Shown here: piece by piece, positions 47,595 to 58,960 of the stretch
Layout of the letters: the number at the start of each line of letters is the position of its first letter
Numbering within the stretch: the stretch's first letter is position 1
NCBI RefSeq assembly: GCF_002288925.2
Contig: NW_022098076.1
Coordinates: 72,919,425 to 72,983,424 of the forward strand
Length of the DNA: 64,000 bases
Source: Delphinapterus leucas
Taxonomy: Eukaryota; Chordata; Mammalia; Artiodactyla; Monodontidae
Reading direction: 5' to 3'
The notes under the pieces: model-generated
Database searches by the model: none
Told to the model about the DNA's origin: nothing
Seen by the model: the letters and a program-made list of their open reading frames with translations, nothing else
Made by a program: the position numbers and the translations under genes

Positions 47595-48115
47595 AATGAA
47601 ATAACCCTTAACTCCTATATCAGTTTTAAGAATGTCTTAAAATCATAATACCCAATATTTGGAGAGGCTAGGGTAAAACTGATATTTGGAAATGAGCACA
47701 TGCTTTGACTTAGTAATTTTACTTCTAAGAATTTTCTCTAAAATTAAAAGATGAAGTTAAGGACTTACATAAAAAGTTATTTATCGTAACAAATATCACA
47801 GTAAATTTGTAATATCAAAAAATAGAAATAATCTAATGTCAACAGTAAAATTTGAAATATATATTAATCATCCATTTACTTGAATATTATGCCAATAAAA
47901 CTATTTCTGAAGACTATATAATGACATGGAGATACTTATGATATAATGTTTTGTGGAAAACAAAATATAAAACTATATTATCCAAATTTTTTTAAACATT
48001 ATGTCTAAGTATACAGAGAGAAGAATAGAAATATATTAAAATATTAATGGAATTATACCTAGGTGGTTGAAATCACTGTAAATTTTCATAAAACGCCCTA
48101 CAAGGAATAAGTTCT
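47595..48115 (+). mobile_element. Older L1 (host element), right part
   Basis: It continues the element split at 46174: 'aatatttggagaggctaggg', 'gacttagtaattttacttct', and a diverged 3' UTR to about 48115. The same orientation on both sides of the nested copy supports a single original element. Confidence 0.8.
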
Positions 48116-48162
48116 ATTTTATGATTGTAAAATATGAAATTTATTTTTAAAAAAAAGGTCAG

Positions 48163-48372
48163 GGGCTTCCCTGGTGGCGCAGTGGTTGAGAGCCCGCCTG
48201 CCGATGTAAGGGATGCGGGCTCGTGCCCCGGTCCGGGAGGATCCCACATGCCGCCGAGCGGCTGGGCCCGTGAGCCATGGCAGATGAGCCTGCGCGTCCG
48301 GAGCCTGTGCTCCGCAACGGGAGAGGCCACAACAGTGAGAGGCCCACGTACCGCAAAAAAAAAAAAAAAAAA
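48163..48372 (+). mobile_element. CHR-type cetacean SINE, short form, with target duplication
   Basis: The flanks 'aaaaaaaggtcagg' occur before (ending about 48162) and after (48373-48386) the element. Box B reads 'gggctcgtgcccc', a change from the GGTTCG core. The A tail is about 24 nt. The four overlapping open frames are artefacts. Confidence 0.95.
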
Positions 48373-48386
48373 AAAAAAAGGTCAGG

Positions 48387-48789
48387 ATTGATATGTTTTT
48401 TTGAAGCAATAAGTACTAGAGCAGAAACATGTTTTTAAAATTAGACCTGCCACAATTAAATGTAACTGAAAATATGTATAATATTTAATCTGTGTATCTA
48501 AAGACCATAAAGGCACAATATTCAAACCATAGATATTTTAACATTATTAAGGAATTCACTAATAAATTTAAAGTGACAAATGTCATTATCTACCCAACAT
48601 AATCAGATAGAGTTTAATTTCAAATTGAACTCTATTTGGATTCCTTAATTCTGTGCTAAATAATTTGGAAATCCACTAATTAGTGAATCAGATAGAATAA
48701 TGGCAGGTATAAAATGATCATAGAAAGATTAATAGTCATTAATAATCATGTTCATATACATTACTATATTTTACCCTTATATTTATAAA
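48387..48789. other. No feature recognised
   Basis: AT-rich, unassigned. Confidence 0.45.
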
Positions 48790-48960
48790 TAGGAATGGTG
48801 TTTTTCTGATTAGAGATATGGAGAAATTTGTTAGAGCAAAATTAAGGAAGTTGCCCAAAGTCTCTTGGCAAATCAGTGATAGAACCAAGTTTTGATTTTG
48901 TTCCTCTGATTTCTAATCCTGGACCAAAGTCCAGAGTTTGTGCCAATATTCCATGCTGGC
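48790..48960 (-). mobile_element. MIR SINE (minus), diverged
   Basis: Antisense core: 'aattaaggaagttgcccaaa', 'gtctcttggcaaatcagtga', 'tagaaccaagttttgatttt', 'tcctggaccaaagtcc'. Confidence 0.65.
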
Positions 48961-49911
48961 ACCCTAAAATAATCACTCTCTCTTGTCCACTCATGTGAGT
49001 CTACCAAAAATATTTGCTCTTAAAGTTAAGTATATCATCATCTGTAACCGGTGAGTTTGATGAACACCACATATTTGTACTGAACAGCCTTCGAGACAGT
49101 CATGAGCCTGAAGTGGGCTCAGATTTCCACTAGATGGCATACAGCCTACTTCTCGCCTGATGAGTGGGTTTCAAAGAATTTGCAGCAATTTGTCACATTT
49201 TTAAATGTAATCAAAACCTTAACAGATAATTACATGAACATTGTTTAAAAAGTCAATTAATGCAAGGGCTTAAATTTTCACTACTTTTTTGAACTTTTAA
49301 GTGATATACCTTTATTTCTTTTTCCAAAACTATAGAAATGACCTGTGGATTTCTCATTTCGTAAGATGATCAGTGTGTCTCCCTCTTCCTTTCACCCTAC
49401 CTTTCCCTTTCTACTTCTTATAACTGCCATCTCTACTTTTACATGATCAAAGGTGGTGACATTTACAGTCTGTCTGTCAAGCTTCGTTCATAGGGTGACT
49501 TTAAATGATGGAACTAGAAATAGGGTAACAATATAACTGACAACATAATATTTTTTTCACTAACAACCAAGTAGTTGACTATAATCCCACTTCCCTTCCT
49601 GCATAACTAGTATATGTTCATTTTGACCTGGAGTTTCCCATCTCCCTTTCCCCCTATTTTTCCTTTTTCTCATAAAATTCTTTGACTTTTCTTCTAATAC
49701 TTCCATGGATTTTCTTTTTAATCATAATCACTTTTAACTTTCCAGAAACTGTTCAAGTTTTCTGATTTTACTTTTTATGTAGTATACTCTTTTTCTTTTA
49801 CTAATGAAGTTTCTTTTTTTCTCAGCTCTACTTAAGAACTTAATCTGAATTTTAGTTTGGAAGTTCTAACTTTTTTTGTATTGAACAGTCTTGGAGACAT
49901 GAAATCATGAG
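48961..49911. other. No feature recognised
   Basis: Unassigned non-coding sequence. Confidence 0.45.
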
Positions 49912-49992
49912 CCTTTCCTTTCTTTCTTTTTTTCCTTCCTTTCTTTTCTTCCTCTTCCCTCCCTCTCTTGTCTTTCTCTTTCACTTTCTGGG
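49912..49992. repeat. Polypyrimidine tract (TTCC/CTTT-rich)
   Basis: About 80 bp of almost pure C/T on the plus strand. It is low-complexity, and the minus-strand frame across it (Lys/Arg/Glu-rich) is a by-product. Confidence 0.9.
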
Positions 49993-50173
49993 TATAACAG
50001 CTCACAGGATCCCTGCCCCCTGTTTGATCACTCTGTAACAAGTTTTCAGTGTCCCACAGGTCCTCAGTGAGATTGGGCCCCACTTGTACACAGGCTTTTA
50101 TCACCTCCTTCCTTTCCTTGTCTCACTCCCCTACTCTCCCACTAGAGTTTCTAGAGATCACTTCCTAAATAAA

Positions 50174-50361
50174 CTGCAGTCCTCACTCAGTATGCGCAGG
50201 GGACTGGTTCCAGGACCACCATGGATACCAAAATCTGCGTATGCTCAAGTTCCTTACATAAAATCACAAAGCACAGTTTGCCCGCGGTATCTGCGGGTTC
50301 TGCATCCTCGGATTCACCCCAAGTGGATGCAGAGCACATGGATACCAAGGCCCGACTGTAC
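50174..50361. mobile_element. Tigger-type (TcMar) DNA transposon remnant
   Basis: The ends resemble a Tigger/MER2 terminal repeat pair: 'cagtcctcactcagtatgcg' at the left and 'taccaaggcccgactgta' at the right. Inside are 'ggttccaggaccaccatgga', 'taccaaaatctgcgtatgc' and 'gcggtatctgcgggttctgc'. It is internally deleted and has no transposase frame. Confidence 0.82.
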
Positions 50362-51168
50362 TTGCATTGAAACGAAGACAGTAAATTTCTAAAGTGTGTC
50401 AGACCTTGACTGTTCATTCACATTAACTGTAAAGTAATTGATTAAATTGTCATAAGGCATTCATTTTGTTGGAAGATTCCTACTTAACCAATTTAGATGT
50501 TTTTGCTCTTAAGCGTGAATACCCTTACTACCTGTCATAGCCTGTAGTTCCTAAGACACTGCCCATACACTGCCAAGACATTCGGGTTTTCTTTCTTTAA
50601 AGAAAAAATATACTACTTTAAAAACAATTGTTTGTTTGCCGCTGGTGTTGAATTTACCTGGGAGGTAAATGTCTTCCCTTCTGGATGTTGCAGATTTGGA
50701 TGGTGGGGTTGGTGCTGGGGAGGGAGGGGGCAAGGAGGATACTATTGATTTGAAGACGACCTTGTTACCTACTTCTTCAGTGTCTCCTCTGCTCTACCCA
50801 GTGTATCTGAGAGCTGAATTGCTTTGGGGTTCTGCAGGGCATTGTGACTCTGCTTGGCTTTAACCTCTTACTGCATAATTTCAGCAACAGCTTTCTCTGC
50901 TCCACTTTAAAGCTCATTTATTCTCCTTCTTCCAGATCATTGCTGAAATTTCCTACTGAAGATGGTTCATTTCTTATTCTCATGACTGTAGGTTTATACA
51001 TTTTTATATCAGTCACTTTATGATCAACTTAAGGATGGCCTCTTGAAGGAAAGGAAACAAATGCATGTGATCAGAGTGCCATATTAAAATAGATGCTAGC
51101 TGTTTGCATTTTATTAATAAAGATATCAGCAAAATGTACCTTATACCTTATATAACTATGAACTATTA
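50362..51168. other. No feature recognised
   Basis: Unassigned. A 64-codon frame near 50669 (plus) overlaps a G-rich patch and shows no domain. Confidence 0.45.
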
Positions 51169-51181
51169 AAATAAAATCCCA

Positions 51182-51390
51182 GGGCTTCCCTGGTGGCTCA
51201 GTGGTTTAGAATCCGCCTGCCGATGCAGGGGACACGGGTTCGTGCCCCGGTCCGGGAAGATCCCACATGCCGCGGAGTGGCTGGGCCCATGAGCCGTGGC
51301 CACTGAGCCTGCGCATCTGGAGCCTGTGCTCCGCAATGGGAGAGGCCACGACAGTGAGAGGCTCGCGTACCGCAAAATAAATAAATAAAT
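51182..51390 (+). mobile_element. CHR-type cetacean SINE, short form, with imperfect target duplication
   Basis: The head 'tggctcagtggtttagaatc' differs from the other short copies, box B is 'gggttcgtgcccc', and the tail is (AAAT)n rather than pure A. Flanks 'aaataaaatccca' (51169-51181) and 'aaataagatctca' (51391-51403) match at 11 of 13, so this copy is probably older than those with perfect duplications. Confidence 0.94.
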
Positions 51391-51403
51391 AAATAAGATC
51401 TCA

Positions 51404-52194
51404 TTTGTGACTAGAGGATCATAAAATATACACAATTTTGGTGCAGAAAGCACCTGACTCAATTTAGATGGGCCTTACTTTTTAATTAAATCTCTATTAT
51501 ATCCCAATCTTTATTATAATTTTGTCTTTCTTCAGAATCAGAAAGCCATTTGACACTCATTCTTTGAATCCTAATAACTCATTAATGGGATCCAGATGTA
51601 AGCTGAATTGACTATCAGAGATTGTGATGATCAATTATGTTTATATTTCTGGGCACTCTCTATGGCTCTGCTGAAATGTTTAGAAATTTTAATTTATTCC
51701 TCTTATGCATTAAGTATTATGCATTAAGTACTTAATTCATTCACGTGTTATCTAACTCCTCTTTTTGGAGCTGCTTTCAGTTAGTTCTAGAAAGTCTCCT
51801 GAGAGAACTATATTATTTCTGGTTTCTCCTCCACATCTTATTCTTCAATTTATCCTTCTAGGTGAAGCAGACAAGGTATTTGTGGTTCTGGGATTTTTTC
51901 CCCTCTATTTAAAAGGAGACGTCATGTAGTAAATTAACTTCCTCCTAGTATCCCCTCTCATAGTTCTGGGAAGGGCTGCTTGATGTAATGTAAAACACTG
52001 AAAGAAAGGTTAATCTTACTTGAGATTTTTACTGATCCTTGTAGACACATTCTAATGGCTCCTCTACTCAGTTGGAATTCCACCCTCAGCTATTTAAGTA
52101 TGCACCCACTCAGTATATTGCTTGGCATGCACTCATTCCCTAACACATAATTACTGAATAAAAGAATGAATCCTAGAATAGCTCTACTCTTGGC
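51404..52194. other. No feature recognised
   Basis: Unassigned. A short tandem repeat 'tatgcattaagta' occurs twice at about 51703-51731. Confidence 0.45.
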
Positions 52195-52659
52195 CCATAT
52201 ACTAGGCAAAATAATAGCTCCCTTAAAGCTTGCCACATCCTAATCCCCAGAACCTATGAATATGTTACCTTACAAAGCAAATGGAGCTTTACAAATGTAA
52301 TTAAGGTCACTGACCTTGAGATAGGGAGACTACCCTTGATTGGGACCCAGTATACTCATCAGTCCTTAAAAGCAGAGAAATTTTCCCAGCTAAAGTCAGA
52401 GAGATGCAATCTTGCTGACTTTAAAGATGGAAGGTGGCCCATAAGCCAAGGAATTCTGGTGGCCTCTAGAAGGCAGAAAAGACAAGGGAATGGATTGTCC
52501 CCTAGAGCCTCTAGAATGAAATGCAGCCCTGCTGACACCTTGATTTTAGCCAAGTGTGACAGATTTTAACCAAAAGAACTGTGATTTAATACATTTGTGT
52601 TGCTGTAAGTCACTAAGTTTATGGTAATTTGTTTCAGCAGCAGTAGAAAATAATATGTC
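52195..52659 (+). mobile_element. MaLR LTR (MLT1-like), plus
   Basis: Blocks: 'cctaatccccagaacctatg', 'aatatgttaccttacaaagc', 'gaccttgagatagggagact', 'gccctgctgacaccttgatt', 'gtcactaagtttatggtaat'. There is no internal region. Confidence 0.82.
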
Positions 52660-52990
52660 TTTGGCCTCTGTGCCTGAAATATCCTCACTTTTGTTTCTGC
52701 TTGTCAAAAAGTCTATCCATCCTCTAGCAAGCATCTTGAACGCCACTTCCACATGAAACCTTTTCATGTCCCCTCCTCCCCAAATGAACTGATCTTTCCT
52801 TTTCATAAATTTTTATGGCCTATTTTGATGTTTTTTTTGTGTCTCTTACCCTGTTTTTGCACTGTAAGTCCCTCGAGAGCAAGAAGCCAATAAGCTTTAC
52901 TGTAAGATCCTCGAGGTTAAGAATCCTGTCTTACTTATATTTTTACGCACCAACATAACACCTTGAACCTATATGTAAATATTTGTTAAA
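52660..52990 (+). mobile_element. L2 LINE 3' region
   Basis: Forward L2 order: 'catcctctagcaagcatctt', 'gccacttccacatgaaacc', 'cactgtaagtccctcgagag', 'aagaatcctgtcttacttat', 'tatatgtaaatatttgtt'. Confidence 0.78.
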
Positions 52991-53023
52991 GTGGCCAGGA
53001 AATGAAAACCCACAAATCTGCTG

Positions 53024-53348
53024 CTGTGGACTGAATTCTGTTATGTTAAAGCCTTGACCTCCAGTGGGACAGGAGATAAGGGTCCTTAGGAGGTAATTAA
53101 GGTTAACTGAGGTCATAAGGATGGGGCCCTAATCTGATAGGACTGTGGCTTTATAAAAAGGAGAGAGAGATCTCTCTCTGCCACAGGAGAACACCACTAG
53201 AAGCCAGGAAGAGAACTCTCGCCAGAAACCTCCCCCAGCACTTTGCTCTCAGACTTCTCAGCTCTAGAACTGTGAAAAATAAATTTCTGTTGTTTAAGTA
53301 ACCCAGTCAATGCTATTTTGTCATGGCAGCCCAAGCAGACTAATACAC
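53024..53348 (+). mobile_element. MaLR LTR (MLT1-like), plus
   Basis: It opens 'tgctgtggactgaattctgt' and ends 'agcagactaatacac'. Inside are 'ggaggtaattaaggttaact', 'gggccctaatctgatagga', and the AATAAA-bearing 'gaaaaataaatttctgttg'. It is a solo LTR. Confidence 0.85.
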
Positions 53349-53458
53349 ACACCTGGGAAAGACATCACATGGCATTTCTCCATAAGATGTACATAATCTG
53401 GCGAAACCCTGCATAATTTAAACTAAAGATGTAAGGATGTTGAACTGGATGAAATAAA

Positions 53459-53460
<2 letters not shown>

Positions 53461-53500
<40 letters not shown>
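53461..53500. repeat. (AT)20 microsatellite
   Basis: Twenty uninterrupted AT units. Confidence 0.97.
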
Positions 53501-53503
<3 letters not shown>

Positions 53504-56500
53504 ATGGTTTTGGTCTTGCTCCCAAGGGGTGATGAACTTAACCCTTATCTTTGCCATTTGTACTTCTGTTTTTGAGATACGTTATTTACAAACTATCCCT
53601 CTCTCACACGTAGACCATCCATTTCACCTGATCTCATCTGATTATAGTCTTCATTTCATTTGATTATAGCCTTGATCTCATCTGATCATGGTTTCGTGTA
53701 ATGCACGCAAGAGGAATTGAAATGAATTTTTCTTTTTACAACAAATTAGCTGGGAAGAAACTGTATTCTACCTGTTGAAGCAAAAATAGGTCAGCAAGTC
53801 TTTTGTGTGCCATGTTTACTCCATCTTTATGGCACCTCTTCTATTGAAGTGTGATAAGAGTCAAATGCATTTCAAAATCAATCATTATCCCCTTCTAAAA
53901 TTCTGTTAGCAACGTGCTAGGTACCTACTGATGAATAATAGGGTTTATGCTGTAAGCCGAAAACCAGTGCCATCAGGTCAAAATACAAAATTCAAGAGGA
54001 GATGCATCAAATCCAACACCTAAGAATTTCAAATCTAAAGGCTGTCAAAAGAGGTAGTTTCCCCATACAACAGTGATAGACCATAAGAAGAACGTAAAAT
54101 GTGAACATAACTGGAAACTGAATTGTTTATGACTTTATGTATGAAGGTTGGCAAGACGAATCATAGCTAGAAGATGATCTCATAAACTACAGCATCTCAG
54201 TAAAATATGTGCTAGAAAGTTCCTCCTGAAACATCAGGGGTTTTCAAGGCTGACTCCTCACAGAATCTACTGACGTATGATTTTCAAGGTTGAATGCTTC
54301 TAGAATCCACTGTAGTGGTAATTTACCTATAATGTGTGGACAAAGGCAGCAAAGCTCTTTTGAAGAAGAAGCCTGCATCTTGGTCATTAAACTCAGTTAG
54401 ATAAAAGATTATTGCACAACTACAAACAAGGGCAATCTTAGAATTGTCCTAGAACTGATGCTAACATCTTAAAAATGAATGTCATTTTGGTCAGACAAGT
54501 GATTCCCTTAAGGTCAAGGAAAGTCATCAGTATCTCCCCATCATTACGTACACTAGACCTTTAATCTGACCTTCAAGCTTTAATGTCTTTATCTTGAAAT
54601 TTAATCAGTCAGCCTTCCCAATCAGGAACATCCAACGTTTATGCAAGCCAGGCTAATGTGTCTGTGAATTGATTATTAAATGATGCCTAAGATGCCAAAA
54701 TTACAATCCCGAGTAATGTTTCTGAAGATGTGCAAAATCCCAGTTCATTCTTCCATTAGGCCAAGATGAGAGGGAAGAAGGTCCTTAACACCTGATATTT
54801 TATCTGCAGTTCAAGAATTACATATGAACACTCATAATGTGGCAGAGAAGGTTCTCACTATTGACGCTCCTCGGAAGTATGACACAGTGGCACAGAATTC
54901 AACATGGTATCTGGCCAGATCTGCCATTCATTCATTCATTCAAATATTCAACATATAATTTTGGAGAGCTGCTCATTGCCAAACAAATGTTGCTAGTGAT
55001 GGTCTTAATGAGACACATTCCCTCATTTTTATGGAATAAAGGACAAAGTTGGGGGAAAAAAACATGTAAGTTACACAACAGAACCCTCTATCCAACGCAA
55101 TAGTATCATCTTCAGTACCCCTAGCAAGCGGTCGTCCAGTCTCTGGTTAAAACCTTCCAGAAAGCTCTAAAGACAAATTCTCAAATGTAGGAAATCTGCC
55201 CCCTAATATGATCGCCTGCAGCTACAATGCTGTCTGCTGGTCACATGGCAGGCTCAGTTCAGTCAGCAACTAGAAGGGCTGTCACTCTGCCAGAAGTGGT
55301 CCGCAGGACGACAGCAAAGTGCTGGTGGAGCAAATATCTTTGGCTCTGGGTTTTATTTGTAAGTGAGAACTGATTGATGGTTCAGCCCATATACACACAC
55401 TCATGCTAATAGCTTCATCTTTACAGCCTGAAATATAATGCCATGTTAATTTGGATAAACAGTTGTTAAGGTTCACATCAAAGGTTTATTTGATTCTGTA
55501 ATCATTTACTTAACATTTTAATTTTTCCCTCTCAAACTTTCCAATTTAAACTGTTTAAAGAGAATCTCTGTGTTAATACTAGATGCAGACAGAAAGCATC
55601 TATATTGTGTCAAGCATAGGCAAGAGAAGCAGAAAAGCATCAATCCCTCATCTTTAAGAAATACTTTTCTTCTCTTTCTTGACACCATTTCATGTAACAC
55701 AGTGAAATATGATATTTCTGTATTTTTCAACTTCCCTTCCCATTCATTTTTGGTCTTTGCCTAGTTAGGCAGCTAGACCGATCCATCTACATATGTAGTG
55801 GGATAGGTTTTTACAGCTAGAACCCATCCCCTACTTCAGAAGATTCGGTGGCTAAAGGGCTACATTTTACCAAATAGATAGTGCTGTAAGAGGAAATCGT
55901 GATACTTTTTTGTAATCCTAGGTTCTATAGCGATAGGTTATTAAGTGCCTACAGCACTTCACCCAGAAATCTTTTATCAGGTCAACAACATGCAATCTAG
56001 TGATGAGAAAAGGAGGGCTGGATCCTGTAAATACATACACATGTCTGAAAACAGGCAGTTGCTTTTTTGGTGGAGATGTATTATTCCATAATTGGCATAA
56101 TCACGGTTTCCACCTCATTTATGACCCACATAAAAAATTGTATAAAATATCATGCACAGCTGTAGTCAGAAGGAAGATTCAATTTGGGCTTTGTGTAGAC
56201 TTGAGTGTCTGCCAGCACAGTTATCTACATCATCTAAGGCTACATTTAAAAGGATAGAATACAGTTTTAATTCTTATGGCAAATTTATTTTTTAAGAGAG
56301 ATAAAAATGTTAAAATAGATCATAAAGAGCATTAAGCCCTTCCCTGCTCCTGTCCAGTCCATCTTTTGTTAATATAATGTTAAAGGGTTGGCAAAAGCTG
56401 GGAAAGCTGTAAAATTAAAGGTTAAGACTGCAGTTCTATCTATCCCCAGAATGAGAAGTTATCTGGTGTGACTGCATACTCCTTTTCATTATTTAGACGG

Positions 56501-56699
56501 CCTCATTGAACAGCCTCAAACATCTCTGCTGGTCTCTTTGAGAAATCTCAAAGGCCACAGTGATAGAGAACAGCATGGGCAAGCTACTGAGGAAAGGCAA
56601 GGTTTCATCTGAAACCCCAAAGCACAATGTAGCACACAGTTTTACAGGAGATTTTCTCCACCTCTACGGAGGAGAGGGCTGACTTCTAGCATCCTATGT
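53501..56699. other. No feature recognised (3.2 kb)
   Basis: This is the longest repeat-poor stretch of the window. I see no named transposable element and no splice-bounded open frame. It contains an imperfect 40-bp tandem duplication at 54241-54320. Either it is unique intronic/intergenic DNA or its repeats are too old to read by eye. Confidence 0.45.
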
Positions 56700-56869
56700 G
56701 CTACTGCATCACAGCATCTTCAAGCTCTCAAGAGCCTTAAAGGGCCAGCTGCTTCATTTCTCAAGAGTCCAGAGAAGCTAAGCGAGTTGGCAAAAGCCAC
56801 ATGGCTAATCACTGAATCAGAACCAGACTTTCATTCTCTGGAAATGTGAATACCATGTTCTTTCTGTCT
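56700..56869 (-). mobile_element. Possible MIR fragment (minus)
   Basis: Weak antisense MIR text: 'agagaagctaagcgagttgg', 'caaaagccacatggctaatc', 'actgaatcagaaccagactt'. It is diverged enough that unique sequence is possible. Confidence 0.45.
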
Positions 56870-56899
56870 CTTCATGCTGCTTCACTTCATGCTGCTTCA
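56870..56899. repeat. 15-bp perfect tandem duplication
   Basis: 'cttcatgctgcttca' occurs twice back to back. Confidence 0.97.
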
Positions 56900-57659
56900 G
56901 GAAGTAAGAATGTCCAGTGAGCGATACAGGGGAAAACTTTTTCTTATCTGATGGTGTGCGGGAGCCAGTTTTGTACAGACTCTTGAGAGTCTATTGTTCT
57001 CATCTCTTCCTGACTACCATTTAGTGACTTCAAGCTGATAGCTTGAAATTAGCCAGGGTGAGAGTATTTACACCACAGAAATGGGCAAGTACTACAAATC
57101 AGTGCTCTTCTCTTTCATAGAGCTGGCTGTTAAATGCTTGTCAGCACGTTACTCTTACTGTATCACCGCAGGAGTTAGCGCATCAAGGATTAGGTGTACT
57201 ACTGCTCTCACCTACCAACACTCATCCTCTACCTCAGGCTCCAGCTACCGACTCTCAGTCATTTACAGCCCAGCTTGTGGGAAGCTGCTATGAGGCTCCT
57301 TCAAGAGTGTAAGAGATCTTGAGAATTTCTTGTGTCAGGGGATCGGGGCTCTACCAGGACTCCTGAAGCCAGGAGATACCTGAGCAGGCAGTTTTGTCAC
57401 TGACTTAGAGAAAGCTAATATGCTCAATAGTTTCATCAGAGCTTCAGGTCCGAAAGATTTCTCTCTTTTAATCTAAAGAATACATTGGTATCTAGTTTAT
57501 ATAGATTGTATATAGTTTATCGTTAAGCAGAATTTTGCTTTAGGAGAAACAGGTTCTTGAAGATAATAAGTTCAGGAAGAAATGCATATACAGCTGACTT
57601 ACCTGCAAATAAAAGGATATTTCTTACCAATAAGACACAAGGGGATATAGTTGCTAAGG
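56900..57659. other. No feature recognised
   Basis: Unassigned. A 70-codon plus-strand frame (57081-57293) has no motif I recognise. Confidence 0.4.
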
Positions 57660-57830
57660 GTTTTGTAGGCAGGTAGACTTACATTTGATCCCAGCTCTGA
57701 CAACTGTGAGCTCTGTGAACTTGGACAAGTTAGACACCTCTCTAAGCCTCACTTTCCTCAAATGTAGATAAAAATAATATCTGCCTCTTAGTACTGTGGC
57801 AAGGATCAAATGAGATGAAGCGCACAAAAC
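57660..57830 (+). mobile_element. MIR SINE (plus)
   Basis: Forward core: 'acttacatttgatcccagct', 'gtgaacttggacaagttaga', 'cctcactttcctcaaatgta', 'gatcaaatgagatgaagcgc'. Confidence 0.88.
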
Positions 57831-57834
57831 CCCA

Positions 57835-58135
57835 TCCCTCTTGCCTACCCAAGAATATTGCCCTGGCGATTGTCTCCCTTTCTCTCCTGCGTCATCAGTG
57901 TTTTCTTTTCCACTCAGGGTTGTATTTCCCACCACTCCAATGGCCTCTGTTGATCTCGTCGAGACTACCAGCGACATCATGTTACTAAATCCACTGGTCA
58001 AGTCTTTGCTCTCATCTTACATGACTTAGCATGTGACACAGCTAATCAACCCCTCCTCGCTCATACACTTTCTTCACTTTGCTTTCAGTACCCCAGACTC
58101 TCAGGGCTCCCCTCCTCCCCATGGGCACTACCGAT
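57835..58135 (+). mobile_element. L2 LINE fragment with reverse-transcriptase remnant
   Basis: A plus-strand frame through 57993-58080 reads VFALILHDLACDTANQPLLA then HTLSSLCF. This is a decayed version of the L2/CR1-type RT block (hydrophobic stretch, D-L-S-A-x-x-D-T-V, then LLxTLSSLGF). Key residues are altered and other frames carry stops, so it is a fossil. Confidence 0.72.
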
Positions 58136-58251
58136 TCCAGGGGTCTATGGGCTATAACTACATCGTGTTATGACAGATTGTAATAGGGACCTTGAACCCT
58201 AGTGAAAATGCTGCAACTAAGATAACGAAAACTGAGTAGTAAATGTTCAGA

Positions 58252-58422
58252 CCAGTGTTTCTCAATTTTGGCTGCACATTTAAATAACTTGGGGAGCTTT
58301 GGGGACTCTTGCTATCCTGGCCACACCAAGTAAATCAGGCTCTCTGGGGGTGAGACCCAGTCATTAGTATTATTTAAGGATCCCCAGGTGATTACAATGT
58401 ACAACCAACATTGAGAGACACT
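58252..58422 (+). mobile_element. MER5A-like hAT-Charlie element (plus)
   Basis: It begins 'cagtgtttctcaattttgg' and ends 'caacattgagagacactg', near-symmetrical terminal repeats. The interior includes 'taacttggggagctttggg', 'ggggtgagacccagtcatta', 'ccccaggtgattacaatg'. Confidence 0.87.
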
Positions 58423-58729
58423 GATTTAGATGAAGAAGGAGAAGTAAAATCAAATCCCAAGGGGAGGAAACAGTTTATAGAAAGGCTCCATGGGGAAGGT
58501 AGGAGATAAGTAAATAACAAAGAGGAGAAAGGTTAGTGATACTGGAGCAAAGAAAGTAAGAATATAATATTTGTACACCAATGGCTATAATACAAGACAA
58601 TATCATTTGAAACATGCCATAAAATATATACTGATAGAGTACCAGTACTTAAAAGATTCAGAGCAAATAGAGATGATCTGGGCTCATGATGAATATAAAG
58701 ATAAAAATGAGGAGAAGTAGTGCTGTGTG

Positions 58730-58960
58730 TCAATTGATAAGGAAACTGTAGTCAGATTGGCTGGATTTAAATTCCTGTTTCACCACTTTCTTTGACTTCG
58801 GGCAAGGTGCCTCAGTTTCTTCATCTCTAATATGTACATAATAATAAACATCTTATACATTTCTTAGAGGATTTATTTAGATAATTCATATATGACTCTT
58901 AGAGCAGCATCTGACACACAGCAAACACACGTGTGATGATCATGATGACGATTACGACGA
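58730..58960 (+). mobile_element. MIR SINE (plus)
   Basis: Forward core: 'gctggatttaaattcctgtt', 'tcgggcaaggtgcctcagtt', 'tcttcatctctaatatgtac', tail 'gcagcatctgacacacag'. Confidence 0.85.

Noticed and set aside
48073..48409. Four overlapping frames of 65-96 codons
   Set aside because: All are translations of the CHR SINE and its poly(A).
49832..50104. Lys/Glu/Arg-rich minus-strand frame of 90 codons
   Set aside because: Generated by the polypyrimidine tract at 49912-49992.
57654..58001. 115-codon minus-strand frame
   Set aside because: It lies antisense to a MIR and an L2 reverse-transcriptase fossil; no independent support.
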